From Gemmatimonadota bacterium (lineage in GTDB: Bacteria; Gemmatimonadota; Gemmatimonadetes; Gemmatimonadales; Gemmatimonadaceae), in assembly GCA_027622655.1 (NCBI GenBank), contig JAQBYI010000023.1, positions 1 to 51,784 on the forward strand: DNA of 51,784 bases, read 5' to 3'. Below, one piece after another: positions 42,606 to 51,450 of the stretch; position 1 is the stretch's first letter; each line of letters opens with the position of its first letter. Made by a program: the position numbers and the translations under genes. The notes under the pieces are model-generated. The model was not told the DNA's origin. It searched no databases and was given only the letters and a program-made list of their open reading frames with translations.

Positions 42606-43874
42606 ATGATCCCCACCCCGTCGTCAGAAGTCATCTACCTCCTGCTCGTGTTCGGCCTCTTCGTAGTGCCGAAGATGCTGCAGAGATTCCGCCTGCCGAG
42701 CGCGGTGACGAGCGTAGTCCTCGGTACCGTGATCGGCTTGGCCACGCAATCGTTCGCCGACGATCCGACCATCAAGCTCTTTTCGACGCTCGGCATCGTC
42801 GCGCTCTTCCTGTTCGCCGGCCTGGAGGTCGATTTCACCGAGCTGAAAGAAGCGCGCGCGGTGCTGATGGAGCACGTCGCCATTCAGCTGGGGTTGTTGG
42901 CGCTCGTCACGTGGCTGCTCACGGCGACGCTGATTCCGTCTACGCGCATCGCACTGCTCGTCTCCCTCGCGGTGGTAACCCCGTCCACGGGGTTCATTCT
43001 CGATTCGCTGGCACAATTCGGGCTGACGTCGCGCGAACAATTCTGGGTGAAGTCCAAGGCGGTCGCGACCGAGATTGTTGCGCTGGCCGTGCTGTTCGTC
43101 GCGCTCCAAAGCCAAACGGCTACCCAGCTCGGCATCGCGTCGGTGGCGCTCGTTGGGCTGATTCTCGTCGTGCCGCTCCTGTTTCGCTTCTTCGCCGCCG
43201 TCATTCTCCCGTACGCTCCCAAGTCCGAGTTCGCGTTTCTCGTGATCGTGGCGCTGATCTGCGCGTTCGCGACCCGCAATCTTGGCGTGTACTACCTCGT
43301 GGGAGCGTTCGTCGGCGGCGTGGCGGCCCAGCGGTTCCGCCGAGAGCTCCCGTCGCTCACGTCGGACACGATGTTGCGCTCCGTTGAGGTGTTCGCATCG
43401 TTCTTCGTGCCATTCTACTTTTTCGGCGCCGGCCTCAAACTCAGCGCTGAGGATCTCTCCATCGTGGCCGTGTTCGGAGCCATTGCGCTATTGGGCGTCG
43501 TGCAGCCGCTCCGGCTGCTCAGCGTCGCCCTGCACCGCCGCCTGTCGCTCAAGGAAGAGTGGAGCGCCACGATGCGGGTCGCGACGCCGCTGCTCCCGAC
43601 GCTGGTGTTCACGCTGGTACTTGCCGAGATCCTGCGGGAGCGATTCGTGACGCCGACCTGGCTGTTCGGCGCGCTTACACTCTACGCCATCGGAGGCACG
43701 CTCATTCCCGGATTCTCACTTGGCGCTGCGGCTCCGGATGCAGACCTGATCGAACCGAACACCGAAGCACTTCCGGGCGAAGCGCCGTTGGCTCCGACGA
43801 CTGCAGCGCTCATGTCGGCCACGCTGACGCGGCGCGACGCTTCAGCGCCGATCGCGGAAGAACGCCCGGAGTAG
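42606..43874 (+). CDS. Cation:proton antiporter (CPA2 family)
   Basis: A 422-residue inner-membrane transporter with about 12 hydrophobic segments. It is related to Na+/H+ or K+/H+ antiporters of the KefB/GerN type: LPSAVTSVVLGTVIGL near the N-terminus, FLFAGLEVDFTELKEAR (the conserved LFxxGLExD motif) at about 63-79, and FVPFYFFGAGLKL in the second half. It has no RCK/TrkA regulatory domain. The cytoplasmic tail is Ala/Pro-rich. The last 33 nt overlap the end of tadA on the other strand. Ion specificity cannot be told from sequence. Confidence 0.9.
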   Translation: MIPTPSSEVIYLLLVFGLFVVPKMLQRFRLPSAVTSVVLGTVIGLATQSFADDPTIKLFSTLGIVALFLFAGLEVDFTELKEARAVLMEHVAIQLGLLALVTWLLTATLIPSTRIALLVSLAVVTPSTGFILDSLAQFGLTSREQFWVKSKAVATEIVALAVLFVALQSQTATQLGIASVALVGLILVVPLLFRFFAAVILPYAPKSEFAFLVIVALICAFATRNLGVYYLVGAFVGGVAAQRFRRELPSLTSDTMLRSVEVFASFFVPFYFFGAGLKLSAEDLSIVAVFGAIALLGVVQPLRLLSVALHRRLSLKEEWSATMRVATPLLPTLVFTLVLAEILRERFVTPTWLFGALTLYAIGGTLIPGFSLGAAAPDADLIEPNTEALPGEAPLAPTTAALMSATLTRRDASAPIAEERPE

Positions 43875-44315
43875 CGCCGTCGACTCGTCGGCGAGCACGC
43901 CGGCCAGCACTTCCGGTGAGTGATTGAGTCGGGGGTGGCGCAGCAAATCTTCGACAGATCCGGCCATTCCTGCCTTCTCATCCCAGGCACCGATCACCAC
44001 ACGCTGCAGACGCGCGAGGACGATCGCCCCGGCGCACATCGCACACGGTTCGAGGGTTACATAGAGCGTGCAGTTCTCGAGTCTCGGGGTACCGAGCGCT
44101 GTGCAGGCCGCGCCGATGGCCGCGAGTTCCGCGTGCGCAATGGCGCTTCCTGTGGTCACGGCGTTGGCGGCCCGTGCAACGATTCGGCCCTCACACACGA
44201 CCAGAGCGCCGACGGGGACTTCCCCGGATTCGGCAGCGGCGGCGGCGAGTTCGAGCGCATCGCGCATGAAGCGCTCGTCATCGGGACGCCCTGCGACTGG
44301 TTCGGAACGTGTCAC
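43842..44315 (-). CDS. tadA: tRNA-specific adenosine deaminase TadA
   Basis: Converts A34 to inosine in tRNA(Arg)ACG. The GTG at 44315 gives 157 residues. Zinc and catalytic residues are in AHAELAAI (His and the proton-shuttle Glu) and LEPCAMCAGAI (two Cys). The core starts FMRDALELAAAAAESGEVPVG. The frame extends to 44384 but the added residues are unlike TadA. The gene is convergent with the antiporter, overlapping it by 33 bp. Confidence 0.95.
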   Translation of the reverse strand: MTRSEPVAGRPDDERFMRDALELAAAAAESGEVPVGALVVCEGRIVARAANAVTTGSAIAHAELAAIGAACTALGTPRLENCTLYVTLEPCAMCAGAIVLARLQRVVIGAWDEKAGMAGSVEDLLRHPRLNHSPEVLAGVLADESTALLRAFFRDRR

Positions 44316-44450
44316 CGGGATCAATTCAGTTGAGGTAGCGATACTAGCGTATAAAAATAAAGCGCCGGCCCCGCGGGACGCCATGAACAGTGGTGACGTT
44401 GACGCTCTGCATTACCGGTCGCGACCTTTGGCTGCCCCCTGCCCCGCCTC

Positions 44451-46445
44451 ATGAAACGCTCTGCCCTGATTGTACTCGCGCTTACGCTCGCCTGCAGCGG
44501 AGGCTCGACCAACCCGCCCGGGCCGAAGCCGGTGGCAACGGTCAGCGTTGTCGCGCCGTCAACGACGGTGCTGGTTGGCCAGCGGGTGGAGTTTTCGTTC
44601 GCGGCGTTTGACGCGAGTGGCGGCGCCGTATCGGGGAAATCAGCAACCTGGACATCGTCGGCACCGGAGTTCGCATTCGTCACGTCCACCGGCGTCGTCA
44701 CGGGCGTCGCCGGTGGAGTCACCACGATTACGGCGAATGTGGACGGAAAGACTGGCAGCCAGCTCATCACCGTTACGACCGCGAGCGAAGCGTGCTCGAC
44801 CACACCCCCCCTCGCACTTCAGCTCGGCGAGGCGCGCGTGTTGAGCGGCGCAGAGCGATCGAACATTTGCCTGCTCGGCGGTGCTCCGGTGAATGAGTAT
44901 CTCTTGCTTGCGGTCAACAACAGCCTCGACACCACCGGCAAGACGCTGGCGACGTCGTTCAGCGCTACCGGAACCGCGCCAGCGATCGGTGCTCCCGCAG
45001 CCTTGGCGCGATTGGCTGCACCTGGATCGCCAATCAAGCTCCAGCGGCGCCCCGGCCGAGACCACGCATTTGACTCAAGGCTGCGCCAAACAGAGCGGAC
45101 TGAGCTGGGGCCGCGGCTGCGCGGAGGCGGACGCACCGCCGCGTACTCGCGAATGCGCGCAGCGGCCGTCACTCGGCAGTCAGAAGGCGGCGGTGCTTCG
45201 TTGAAGGGAGTCACCGGGGTACCTCCCGTTGGAACTCTGGTGACCCTCAACACGCGCTCGAGCTCGTCGTGTTCGAACCCGACGTTGAATACCGGGCGCG
45301 TCGTTGCCGTGGGCACTTCGTCGATCATTATCGCGGACACACTCGCTCCAGCCGGCGGATTCACTACAGCTGAGTATCAGGGATTCGCCACCACTTTCGA
45401 CACGCTTGTGTTCCCGCTTGACACCGCAGCGTTTGGGGCGCCGAGCGATCTGGATGCCAACGGGCGCGTGGTCATCTTCTTCACCCAAGCGGTGAACCAG
45501 CTCACCGCGCCGGGCGCGAGTTCAGTCATTGGCGGCTTCTTCTTCGCACGGGACCTATTTCCCGTTGCCGGCGCGCCGGGTCTCCAGGCGTGCCCGGCCA
45601 GCAATGAAGCCGAGATGTTCTACGTTCCGGTTGTCGATCCGGCGAGCGTGTACAACACGCAATTCAAGAACAAGGGAACGATGCTGGTGGATCTTCTCGG
45701 CACGTTGGCCCACGAGTTCGAGCACCTGATCAGCGCCGGACGCCGGGCGTACGTGAACAACGCCGACGATTTTGAGAGCGTCTGGCTGAGCGAAGGGCTG
45801 GCCCACCTCGCGGAGGAACTGCTCTTCTTTCGCATCAGCGGATTGTCGACACGGGCCGATATCGCCCTGTCTCAAATCAATAACGCGGCCGTCGTCGCAA
45901 CGACGAACGCGTACCTCGCGGACAACTTTCTTCGACTGGGCGAATACCTGAAGGCGCCAGACGCGTTCTCTCCGTACGCCAACAATGATGAGTTGGCCAC
46001 GCGCGGCGCAGCGTGGCAATTTCTGCGCTACGCGATCGATCTTGGACCGGGAAACCAGAACAACTATTTGCGGGCACTGGTCAACGCAAAGACGAATGGA
46101 ATGGCGAACCTTGCGGCCGTGATCGGGCCGCTCTTTCCCGGCGGGATTACGACGGCGTTTCGGTCATGGGCCTTGGCCCAGTTCGTCGACAACACCGGCC
46201 TGACCGCGGATCCCACCCTGCAGTTTGCCAGCTGGAACTTTCGGAGCGTGCTGACAAATCAAATCGGGTTCACGGGGTTTCCCCTCAAGCCGCGAGCACT
46301 CGTCAACGGCGGAACGCAGAGTTTCACGTTGCAAGCAGGCGGCGCAGCGTACATGCGATTCCGGGTGAACCCAGGCGTCGCCGCGTTCGTGCTTCCAGTA
46401 ACGCTTCCGGCCGCGGTCGACCTCGTGCTGGTGCGCACGCAGTAA
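44451..46445 (+). CDS. Lipoprotein zinc metallopeptidase with N-terminal Ig-like domain
   Basis: A 664-residue surface-type lipoprotein. It has a lipobox (LTLAC, Cys15), a bacterial Ig-like (Big_2) domain at about 28-108 (VATVSVVAPSTTVLVGQ... GVVTGVAGGVTTITAN in pieces), an Ala/Arg-rich link, and a peptidase core. The zinc site is His421-Glu422-x-x-His425 in TLAHEFEHLISAG, with the third ligand Glu448 in WLSEGLAHLAEEL, a gluzincin layout similar to M30/hyicolysin-type enzymes. The C-terminal 90 residues look like a beta domain. It ends in a 12-bp repeat that duplicates its stop. The exact family is uncertain; protease activity is inferred from the metal site. Confidence 0.85.
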   Translation: MKRSALIVLALTLACSGGSTNPPGPKPVATVSVVAPSTTVLVGQRVEFSFAAFDASGGAVSGKSATWTSSAPEFAFVTSTGVVTGVAGGVTTITANVDGKTGSQLITVTTASEACSTTPPLALQLGEARVLSGAERSNICLLGGAPVNEYLLLAVNNSLDTTGKTLATSFSATGTAPAIGAPAALARLAAPGSPIKLQRRPGRDHAFDSRLRQTERTELGPRLRGGGRTAAYSRMRAAAVTRQSEGGGASLKGVTGVPPVGTLVTLNTRSSSSCSNPTLNTGRVVAVGTSSIIIADTLAPAGGFTTAEYQGFATTFDTLVFPLDTAAFGAPSDLDANGRVVIFFTQAVNQLTAPGASSVIGGFFFARDLFPVAGAPGLQACPASNEAEMFYVPVVDPASVYNTQFKNKGTMLVDLLGTLAHEFEHLISAGRRAYVNNADDFESVWLSEGLAHLAEELLFFRISGLSTRADIALSQINNAAVVATTNAYLADNFLRLGEYLKAPDAFSPYANNDELATRGAAWQFLRYAIDLGPGNQNNYLRALVNAKTNGMANLAAVIGPLFPGGITTAFRSWALAQFVDNTGLTADPTLQFASWNFRSVLTNQIGFTGFPLKPRALVNGGTQSFTLQAGGAAYMRFRVNPGVAAFVLPVTLPAAVDLVLVRTQ

Positions 46446-46469
46446 CGCACGCAGTAACGCACGCAGTAA
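46434..46469 (+). repeat. 12-bp tandem repeat containing the stop codon of the metallopeptidase gene
   Basis: Three perfect copies of CGCACGCAGTAA (46434-46445, 46446-46457, 46458-46469). The first copy encodes the final Arg-Thr-Gln and TAA stop. The unit is four codons long, so each copy places another TAA in the same frame. The array fills most of the 36-nt gap to the end of clpB. Confidence 0.95.
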
Positions 46470-46481
46470 CGCGGGCCGCGC

Positions 46482-49070
46482 TCAAACCTTTTCGAACGCC
46501 AGCTTTGTACCGTCCGGCACGGCGCGGATATGGTCACCTTCCACAAAGCGACCGTCCAGCACGGCGAGCGCGAGCGGATTCTGCAGCATTCGCTGGATCG
46601 CCCGTTTGAGCGGCCGCGCACCGTACGCGGGGTCATAGCCTTCGCGGGCGAGCAGCGCGCGCGCTTCCGGCGACAGCTCGATCGTGAGTTTCTTGTCGGC
46701 GAGGAGCTTGTCCATTCGCTTGAGCTGCAGCTCGACGATCGATCCAATCTGATCCTCGCCCAGCGGGTGGAACACAATCGTGTCGTCCACGCGGTTGAGG
46801 AACTCCGGGCGGAACTGTGCGCGAAGCGCCAACAGGACGTCGCGTTCGACCTTATCCCAATCCGGCGAACCGGAGGCCTCCAGTATCGCATGGCCACCGA
46901 CGTTCGACGTCATGATGATGACGGCATTTCGGAAGTCGACCGTCCGTCCCTGTGAGTCAGTCAGGCGCCCATCGTCGAGAATCTGCAGCAGGATATTGAA
47001 CACGTCTGGGTGTGCTTTCTCGATCTCGTCGAACAGCACGACGGCATAGGGGCGCCGACGGACGGCCTCAGTGAGCTGGCCGCCCTCGTCGTACCCGACG
47101 TAACCCGGAGGGGCGCCGATCAACCTCGAGACCGCGTGCTTCTCCATGTACTCGGACATGTCGATGCGCACCATGGCCTGTTCGTCGTCGAACAGGAACT
47201 CAGCAAGAGCGCGCGCCGTCTCGGTTTTGCCTACGCCGGTGGGGCCGAGAAAAATGAATGATCCGATTGGCCGGTTCGGGTCCTGCAACCCGGCGCGCGA
47301 ACGGCGCACGGCATCGGCGACGGCGAGCACCGCCTCAGGCTGCCCAATCACCCGTTTCGCAAGTTCAACGTGGAGCTTCACGAGCCGTTCCTTTTCGCTT
47401 TCCATCATGCGCATGACGGGAATGCCCGTCCACTTTGCCACGATGTCAGCGATGTCGTCTTCCGTTACTTCTTCCTTGAGGAACCGCGCGCCACCCTCCT
47501 GCTGCGACGCAAGTTTCGCTTCGGTGTCGCGCAGTTGCTGTTCGAGCTTGGGGATCGCGCCGTACTGAATTTCGGCGGCCTTGCCGAGGTCACCCGCGCG
47601 GGTTGCCTTGTCGGCTTCAGTGCGGCCTTCCTCGATCTGCTGCTTGAGCAAGCCAACGTCGCCCAACACCTTCTTTTCGTTCTGCCACTGAGCACGCATG
47701 GCGTTGCTCTTTTCTTTGAGCTCGGCAGCCAGCCGTTCAATGGCCGTGCGCCGCTCTATTGACGCGGCGTCCTTTTCCTTTTCAAGCGCCGTTCGCTCGA
47801 TCTCCAGCTGGATGACACGCCGTTCGACTTCGTCAATCTCCTGTGGAAGCGAATCGATTTCGATGCGCAAGCGCGAGGCTGCCTCGTCGATGAGGTCTAT
47901 CGCCTTGTCTGGGAGGAATCGGTCGCCGATGTACCGGTTCGATAGCGTCGCGGCCGCGACAACTGCGCTGTCCGTGATGCGTACGCCGTGGTGGGACTCG
48001 TAACGCTCCTTGAGGCCACGCAGGATGGCAACCGTATTCTCGACGGTTGGTTCGCCGACAAACACCGGCTGGAACCGTCGTTCAAGCGCCGCGTCCTTTT
48101 CCACGTGCAAGCGGTACTCATCGAGCGTGGTCGCCCCGACGACACGCAGTTCGCCGCGCGCGAGCAGCGGCTTCAGCATGTTGCCGGCGTCCATGGAGCC
48201 CTCAGCCTTTCCAGCGCCGACAATAGTGTGCATTTCGTCGATGAACACCACGAACAGCCCGTCACTCGACGTGATTTCCTTGAGCACCGCCTTCAGGCGC
48301 TCTTCGAATTCGCCGCGGAACTTCGCCCCCGCGATGAGCGCGCCAAGGTCGAGTGCGACGAGTCGTTTGTTCTTGAGCGACTCCGGCACGTCGCCGTTGA
48401 CGATGCGCTGCGCGAGACCTTCGGCGATGGCCGTCTTGCCCACGCCCGGCTCGCCAATGAGGACCGGGTTGTTCTTGGTTCGTCGCGACAGCACCTGGAT
48501 TACGCGACGGATCTCCTCGTCGCGACCGATGACGGGATCGAGCTTCCCCTTTCGGGCCGCCTCGGTGAGGTCACGCGTGAATTTCTGGAGCGCCTGGAAC
48601 TGATTCTCCGGCGTTTGGTCCGTGACGCGGTGGGCGCCCCGCACAGCCTTGACCGCCTCGGCCAGACCCTTCGTGGTTACACCAGCTGCCTTGAGAATCA
48701 CTCCGCTTTCGGCACCCTTGGTTCCGGCAAGCGCGAGCAGGAGATGCTCGGTCGACACGTATTCGTCGTCCATAGCCTTCGCCTGTTTTTCCGCCCCGTC
48801 GATGACCGCGTTCATCTCGCGGGATAGCGACGGATTGGCATCGCTCTGCTTGGGATAGCGCTCAATCTCGGCATCGAGTGCAGCGCGCAGCGCCGGGAGC
48901 TTGACGCCTAGCTTCTGCAGAATGGGCGTGACGATTCCTTCGTCCTGATTGAGCATGACGCGAAGCAGATGCACGTCGTGCGCGACAGGATTGCCGCTCT
49001 TGCGCGCGAGACTAACAGCCTCGTTCAGCGCTTCGGCGGTTTTGACAGTCAGGCGATCGGGATTAATCAC
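46482..49070 (-). CDS. clpB: ATP-dependent chaperone/disaggregase ClpB
   Basis: Hsp100 disaggregase working with DnaK. From the GTG at 49070 the product has 862 residues and begins [19 protein letters not shown], the ClpB N-domain start. Two AAA+ modules are present: first Walker [14 protein letters not shown] with Walker [10 protein letters not shown], then the coiled-coil middle domain (about 400-520, with long Glu/Lys/Arg helices), then second Walker [16 protein letters not shown] and [14 protein letters not shown]. The frame is open to 49232, but the added part is unlike ClpB. The clpB upstream region has two inverted repeats, but no CIRCE. Expected to be a heat-shock gene. Confidence 0.97.
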   Translation of the reverse strand: MINPDRLTVKTAEALNEAVSLARKSGNPVAHDVHLLRVMLNQDEGIVTPILQKLGVKLPALRAALDAEIERYPKQSDANPSLSREMNAVIDGAEKQAKAMDDEYVSTEHLLLALAGTKGAESGVILKAAGVTTKGLAEAVKAVRGAHRVTDQTPENQFQALQKFTRDLTEAARKGKLDPVIGRDEEIRRVIQVLSRRTKNNPVLIGEPGVGKTAIAEGLAQRIVNGDVPESLKNKRLVALDLGALIAGAKFRGEFEERLKAVLKEITSSDGLFVVFIDEMHTIVGAGKAEGSMDAGNMLKPLLARGELRVVGATTLDEYRLHVEKDAALERRFQPVFVGEPTVENTVAILRGLKERYESHHGVRITDSAVVAAATLSNRYIGDRFLPDKAIDLIDEAASRLRIEIDSLPQEIDEVERRVIQLEIERTALEKEKDAASIERRTAIERLAAELKEKSNAMRAQWQNEKKVLGDVGLLKQQIEEGRTEADKATRAGDLGKAAEIQYGAIPKLEQQLRDTEAKLASQQEGGARFLKEEVTEDDIADIVAKWTGIPVMRMMESEKERLVKLHVELAKRVIGQPEAVLAVADAVRRSRAGLQDPNRPIGSFIFLGPTGVGKTETARALAEFLFDDEQAMVRIDMSEYMEKHAVSRLIGAPPGYVGYDEGGQLTEAVRRRPYAVVLFDEIEKAHPDVFNILLQILDDGRLTDSQGRTVDFRNAVIIMTSNVGGHAILEASGSPDWDKVERDVLLALRAQFRPEFLNRVDDTIVFHPLGEDQIGSIVELQLKRMDKLLADKKLTIELSPEARALLAREGYDPAYGARPLKRAIQRMLQNPLALAVLDGRFVEGDHIRAVPDGTKLAFEKV

Positions 49071-49164
49071 GGAGTTGGTATTGGTGGCGGGTGCGGAGGC
49101 AATCCGCATTCGGTGTTCGGACCAAGCAAGAAAGCAAGTTTCGCTCCATGAATCGTACGCCAAA

Positions 49165-49183
49165 CCGACAGCATATGTGTCGG
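49165..49183. repeat. Inverted repeat in the clpB upstream region
   Basis: CCGACA (49165-49170), 7 nt GCATATG, TGTCGG (49178-49183). Perfect 6-bp arms. It lies about 100 nt upstream of the clpB GTG and could be an operator or a leader hairpin. Confidence 0.45.
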
Positions 49184-49226
49184 CCGGACCCATTCCGCCT
49201 GTCGGGATGGCGGGTAGGCTGGAATA

Positions 49227-49243
49227 CTGCAACCGCGTTGCAG
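49227..49243. promoter_or_regulatory. Perfect 7-bp palindrome between clpB and the beta-barrel gene (possible operator)
   Basis: CTGCAAC, 3-nt CGC, GTTGCAG. A 17-bp perfect dyad in the divergent intergenic region is the size of a typical dimeric regulator site. It lies about 160 nt upstream of clpB and about 110 nt upstream of the beta-barrel gene. No regulator is known. Confidence 0.45.
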
Positions 49244-49349
49244 GGTATGGAGGCTTGACGTGACGAATCGGATCGTCAATCGTTTTGTTCGTAGCGCGCT
49301 CCGGTGCGGTACGGATTTACTGTGTTGCCCCCCAACTTTTGGAGATTCG

Positions 49350-49874
49350 ATGCGAAGGTCTCTGATTCTTGTGGTAGCCGTGCTCTTTGCGGTGCCAGCC
49401 GTAGCGCGGGCGCAGTGGGGTTACGGATGGCTTGGCGCAGCCGCGTCGATCCCAACCGGCGACGCCGCTGACGCTCTCGAGACAGGCTTTCTGGGGATTG
49501 TCGGCGTCGGGATCAACGTCAAGTCAATGAAGGGTGTGTCGGTACAGGGAGAGGGTCTGTTCGGTTCGCGCGGCGACGGATCTTCGACTCTGGCCGGGTT
49601 CCTGGGCAACCTCGCCTACGAATGGAATGCTGAGGCCAAGCTCCATCCGTATGTGTTCGCGGGTGTCGGTGTGCTGGTGTCCAAGCCAAAGGGCGGCAGT
49701 TCGAATTCTGAGGGCGCCTATCAAGCCGGCGGCGGATTCTCGTACATGGCGCAACCGAAACTCAACATCTGGGCCGACGTTCGCTACCTGGGCAGCGGAA
49801 GCGACGCGACGAAAATGAATTTGAGGGCAATCGCTGCCGGCATTTCTATGCCGTTCGGTACCGGCGGGATGTAG
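49350..49874 (+). CDS. Small outer-membrane beta-barrel-like protein
   Basis: The ATG at 49350 has GGAG 6 nt upstream and gives 174 residues with a signal peptide (MRRSLILVVAVLFAVPAVARA, cleavage before Gln22). The mature part is rich in Gly, aromatic residues and alternating patterns such as GVSVQGEGLFGSRG, LHPYVFAGVGVLVSK and LNIWADVRYLGSG, and ends in a strand. This is the pattern of 8-stranded OmpA/OprF-like or Omp_b-brl proteins. It is followed by a strong terminator, so it is probably a single-gene unit. Its function is not known. The longer frame to 49260 only adds non-signal sequence. Confidence 0.8.
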   Translation: MRRSLILVVAVLFAVPAVARAQWGYGWLGAAASIPTGDAADALETGFLGIVGVGINVKSMKGVSVQGEGLFGSRGDGSSTLAGFLGNLAYEWNAEAKLHPYVFAGVGVLVSKPKGGSSNSEGAYQAGGGFSYMAQPKLNIWADVRYLGSGSDATKMNLRAIAAGISMPFGTGGM

Positions 49875-49892
49875 TCCGTCTAAACGTTCACC

Positions 49893-49929
49893 ACGCGGCC
49901 ACCTGCACGTCGGGTGGCCGCGTTCTTTT
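49893..49929 (+). terminator. Intrinsic terminator after the beta-barrel gene
   Basis: A perfect 11-bp stem (ACGCGGCCACC, 9-nt loop, GGTGGCCGCGT) with TTCTTTT directly after. It starts 19 nt beyond the stop codon. Confidence 0.9.
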
Positions 49930-49986
49930 CGGGGCACCTCAGTTGAATGGTGCCGCTCCGGCTAGTTGCGTGCTAGGCTTCAAGCC

Positions 49987-50892
49987 ATGCCAACCCGACT
50001 TAGCGCATCACTCGCATTTGCCGCGGCAGTCGCCACAAGCCTCCTCGTAACGCCGGCGGCGGTCGCGCAGGGCGCGACGGTGATAGTCTCGCCCGACTGG
50101 CTCGCCGCGAATCTCGACGACCCAAAGCTTGTGGTCATTCACGCAGCCGCGCAGAAGCGCGACTACGACGCAGGCCACGTGCGCGGCGCCCGGTGGCTCC
50201 CGTGGACGGCGTACACGGTTTCAATGCCGGGCGGGCTCTCTGTCCAACTGCCGACGATGGCTCAGATGGACTCGGCGCTCGAGGCGATTGGCGTTCGCGA
50301 CGACTCGCGCATCGTGATCGTCGGCGGACCTATTCAGACGTCGGGCCGCCTCTACTTCACGCTCGACTATTTCGGACTTGGCGCGCGCACTTCGCTTCTC
50401 GACGGCGGGATCGGGGCGTGGCGCGACGCAGGACGGGCCACCGAAACGACCGAGTCAGCGGCTCCTGCTAGCGGGAACGTGACACTTACTCCCAACCCGT
50501 CGAAACTCGCCGACGCGGCCTGGGTCCACGCGAACGGCTCAGTACCGGGCGTGTCGCTGCTGGACGCGAGGCTTCCTCAGTTCTACACCGGTGAGTCGGC
50601 GGGATCGCAGCCGCGCGCAGGGCGCATCCCGGGCGCCAAGAGTATTCCATACTCAGCCACCGTTGACGCGTCGAACTTTTCACTCGATCCGATCGCTCTG
50701 CATCGCCTGTTCGATGCCGCAGGCGCGGAACGCGGCAACAAGGTTGTCACCTACTGCCACATCGGAATGCAAGCCACAGCGCTGTACGTCGCGGCGCGCA
50801 TCCTCGGCTACGACGCGGCCGTCTACGACGGATCGTTCGAAGAGTGGAGCAGGAAGCCGGAACTCCCGGTCGTAGGGCCGATCAAGCCCTAG
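49987..50892 (+). CDS. Secreted double-rhodanese sulfurtransferase
   Basis: The ATG at 49987 gives 301 residues with a signal peptide (cleavage likely after AVA, before Gln28), so it acts outside the cytoplasm. Two rhodanese domains follow: domain 1 (about 32-150; RDYDAGHVRGARWLPW) lacks the active-site Cys (GGPIQTSGR at that site) and domain 2 (about 170-295; GRIPGAKSIPYS) has the catalytic Cys257 in TYCHIGMQAT. This matches thiosulfate/3-mercaptopyruvate sulfurtransferases, where only the second domain is catalytic. A Met 7 residues earlier (49966) is possible but would place extra charged residues before the signal. Confidence 0.9.
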   Translation: MPTRLSASLAFAAAVATSLLVTPAAVAQGATVIVSPDWLAANLDDPKLVVIHAAAQKRDYDAGHVRGARWLPWTAYTVSMPGGLSVQLPTMAQMDSALEAIGVRDDSRIVIVGGPIQTSGRLYFTLDYFGLGARTSLLDGGIGAWRDAGRATETTESAAPASGNVTLTPNPSKLADAAWVHANGSVPGVSLLDARLPQFYTGESAGSQPRAGRIPGAKSIPYSATVDASNFSLDPIALHRLFDAAGAERGNKVVTYCHIGMQATALYVAARILGYDAAVYDGSFEEWSRKPELPVVGPIKP

Positions 50893-50936
50893 ACGCGGGG
50901 AGTTCGACTCACAATCGGCTACTTGCTCCGGCCCGA

Positions 50937-51056
50937 TGCCTTGAGGCCCGCTTCGACTGTCGTGAACCCGTTGTCGCCCCAGCCGATGACGAACACCGAG
51001 AATCCCTGCGCACGTGCGAATACCTCGGGATGGTTGCCAGCTCAGGGAGCCTGCTG
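50937..51056 (-). pseudogene. Possible remnant of a protein C-terminus
   Basis: In the 169-nt gap between the rhodanese and FmdB genes, one minus-strand frame reads through about 39 residues, ANHPEVFARAQGFSVF-like then VIGWGDNGFTTVEAGLKASG, ending in TAG. It looks like real protein, and its codons match the GC-rich style, but a TGA closes the frame just upstream and I see no start codon. It may be the decayed end of a lost gene. I cannot name the family. Confidence 0.3.
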
Positions 51057-51061
51057 CGGAA

Positions 51062-51304
51062 TCAGTCGTGGTTCTTTTCGTACTCGCGCTGCGTGTACTC
51101 GCGCTCCTTGCCCATCGAGACGTCGCGACGCTTGGCGGCCCGCATCGCGAGTCCGTGCGTCGTTTCAGACTTGATTGACGGCAGAGAGAGCAATTTCTCC
51201 AAGGTCGTGGCCGAACACTTTTCGCAGGCCGGCACATCGCCCTTTCGCACGAGCAGTTCAAACTCGTGCTTGCACTCTTCGCAGCGGTACTCGAATATCG
51301 GCAT
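51062..51304 (-). CDS. FmdB-family zinc-ribbon regulatory protein
   Basis: An 80-residue protein starting MPIFEYRCEECKHEFELLV, the FmdB/zf-RRPP8 zinc ribbon, with the second Cys pair in PACEKCSATTLEKLLS; the rest is a basic helical tail. Start ATG at 51304 has AGGAG at a good distance; the frame is open to 51328. In other bacteria it is a small regulator of unknown mode, often next to amidase genes. It is a single-gene unit here, downstream of the terminator at 51399-51430. Confidence 0.9.
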   Translation of the reverse strand: MPIFEYRCEECKHEFELLVRKGDVPACEKCSATTLEKLLSLPSIKSETTHGLAMRAAKRRDVSMGKEREYTQREYEKNHD

Positions 51305-51398
51305 CGCGCTCTCCTGGGCAGACCACAAGTCGCACGGACAACTGGGAATACTACGCAGAGCGACGGCGCGAGTGCATGCGGCAAGCGCTCAGGGGCTA

Positions 51399-51430
51399 TT
51401 AAAAAACGAAACCCGGGCGATTGCCCGGGC
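51399..51430 (-). terminator. Intrinsic terminator of the gene cut by the right edge
   Basis: On the minus strand GCCCGGG, 4-nt loop AATC-type, CCCGGGC forms a 7-bp perfect GC stem, followed by TTTCGTTTTTT. It is about 20 nt after the stop codon at 51451. Confidence 0.85.
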
Positions 51431-51450
51431 TCCGTCACATATCTCTCGCG

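Noticed and set aside
44341-44450. A promoter for the metallopeptidase gene in the A/T-rich bases near 44350
   Set aside because: TATAAA-like bases exist, but no -35 box at a normal distance; I could not support a specific site.
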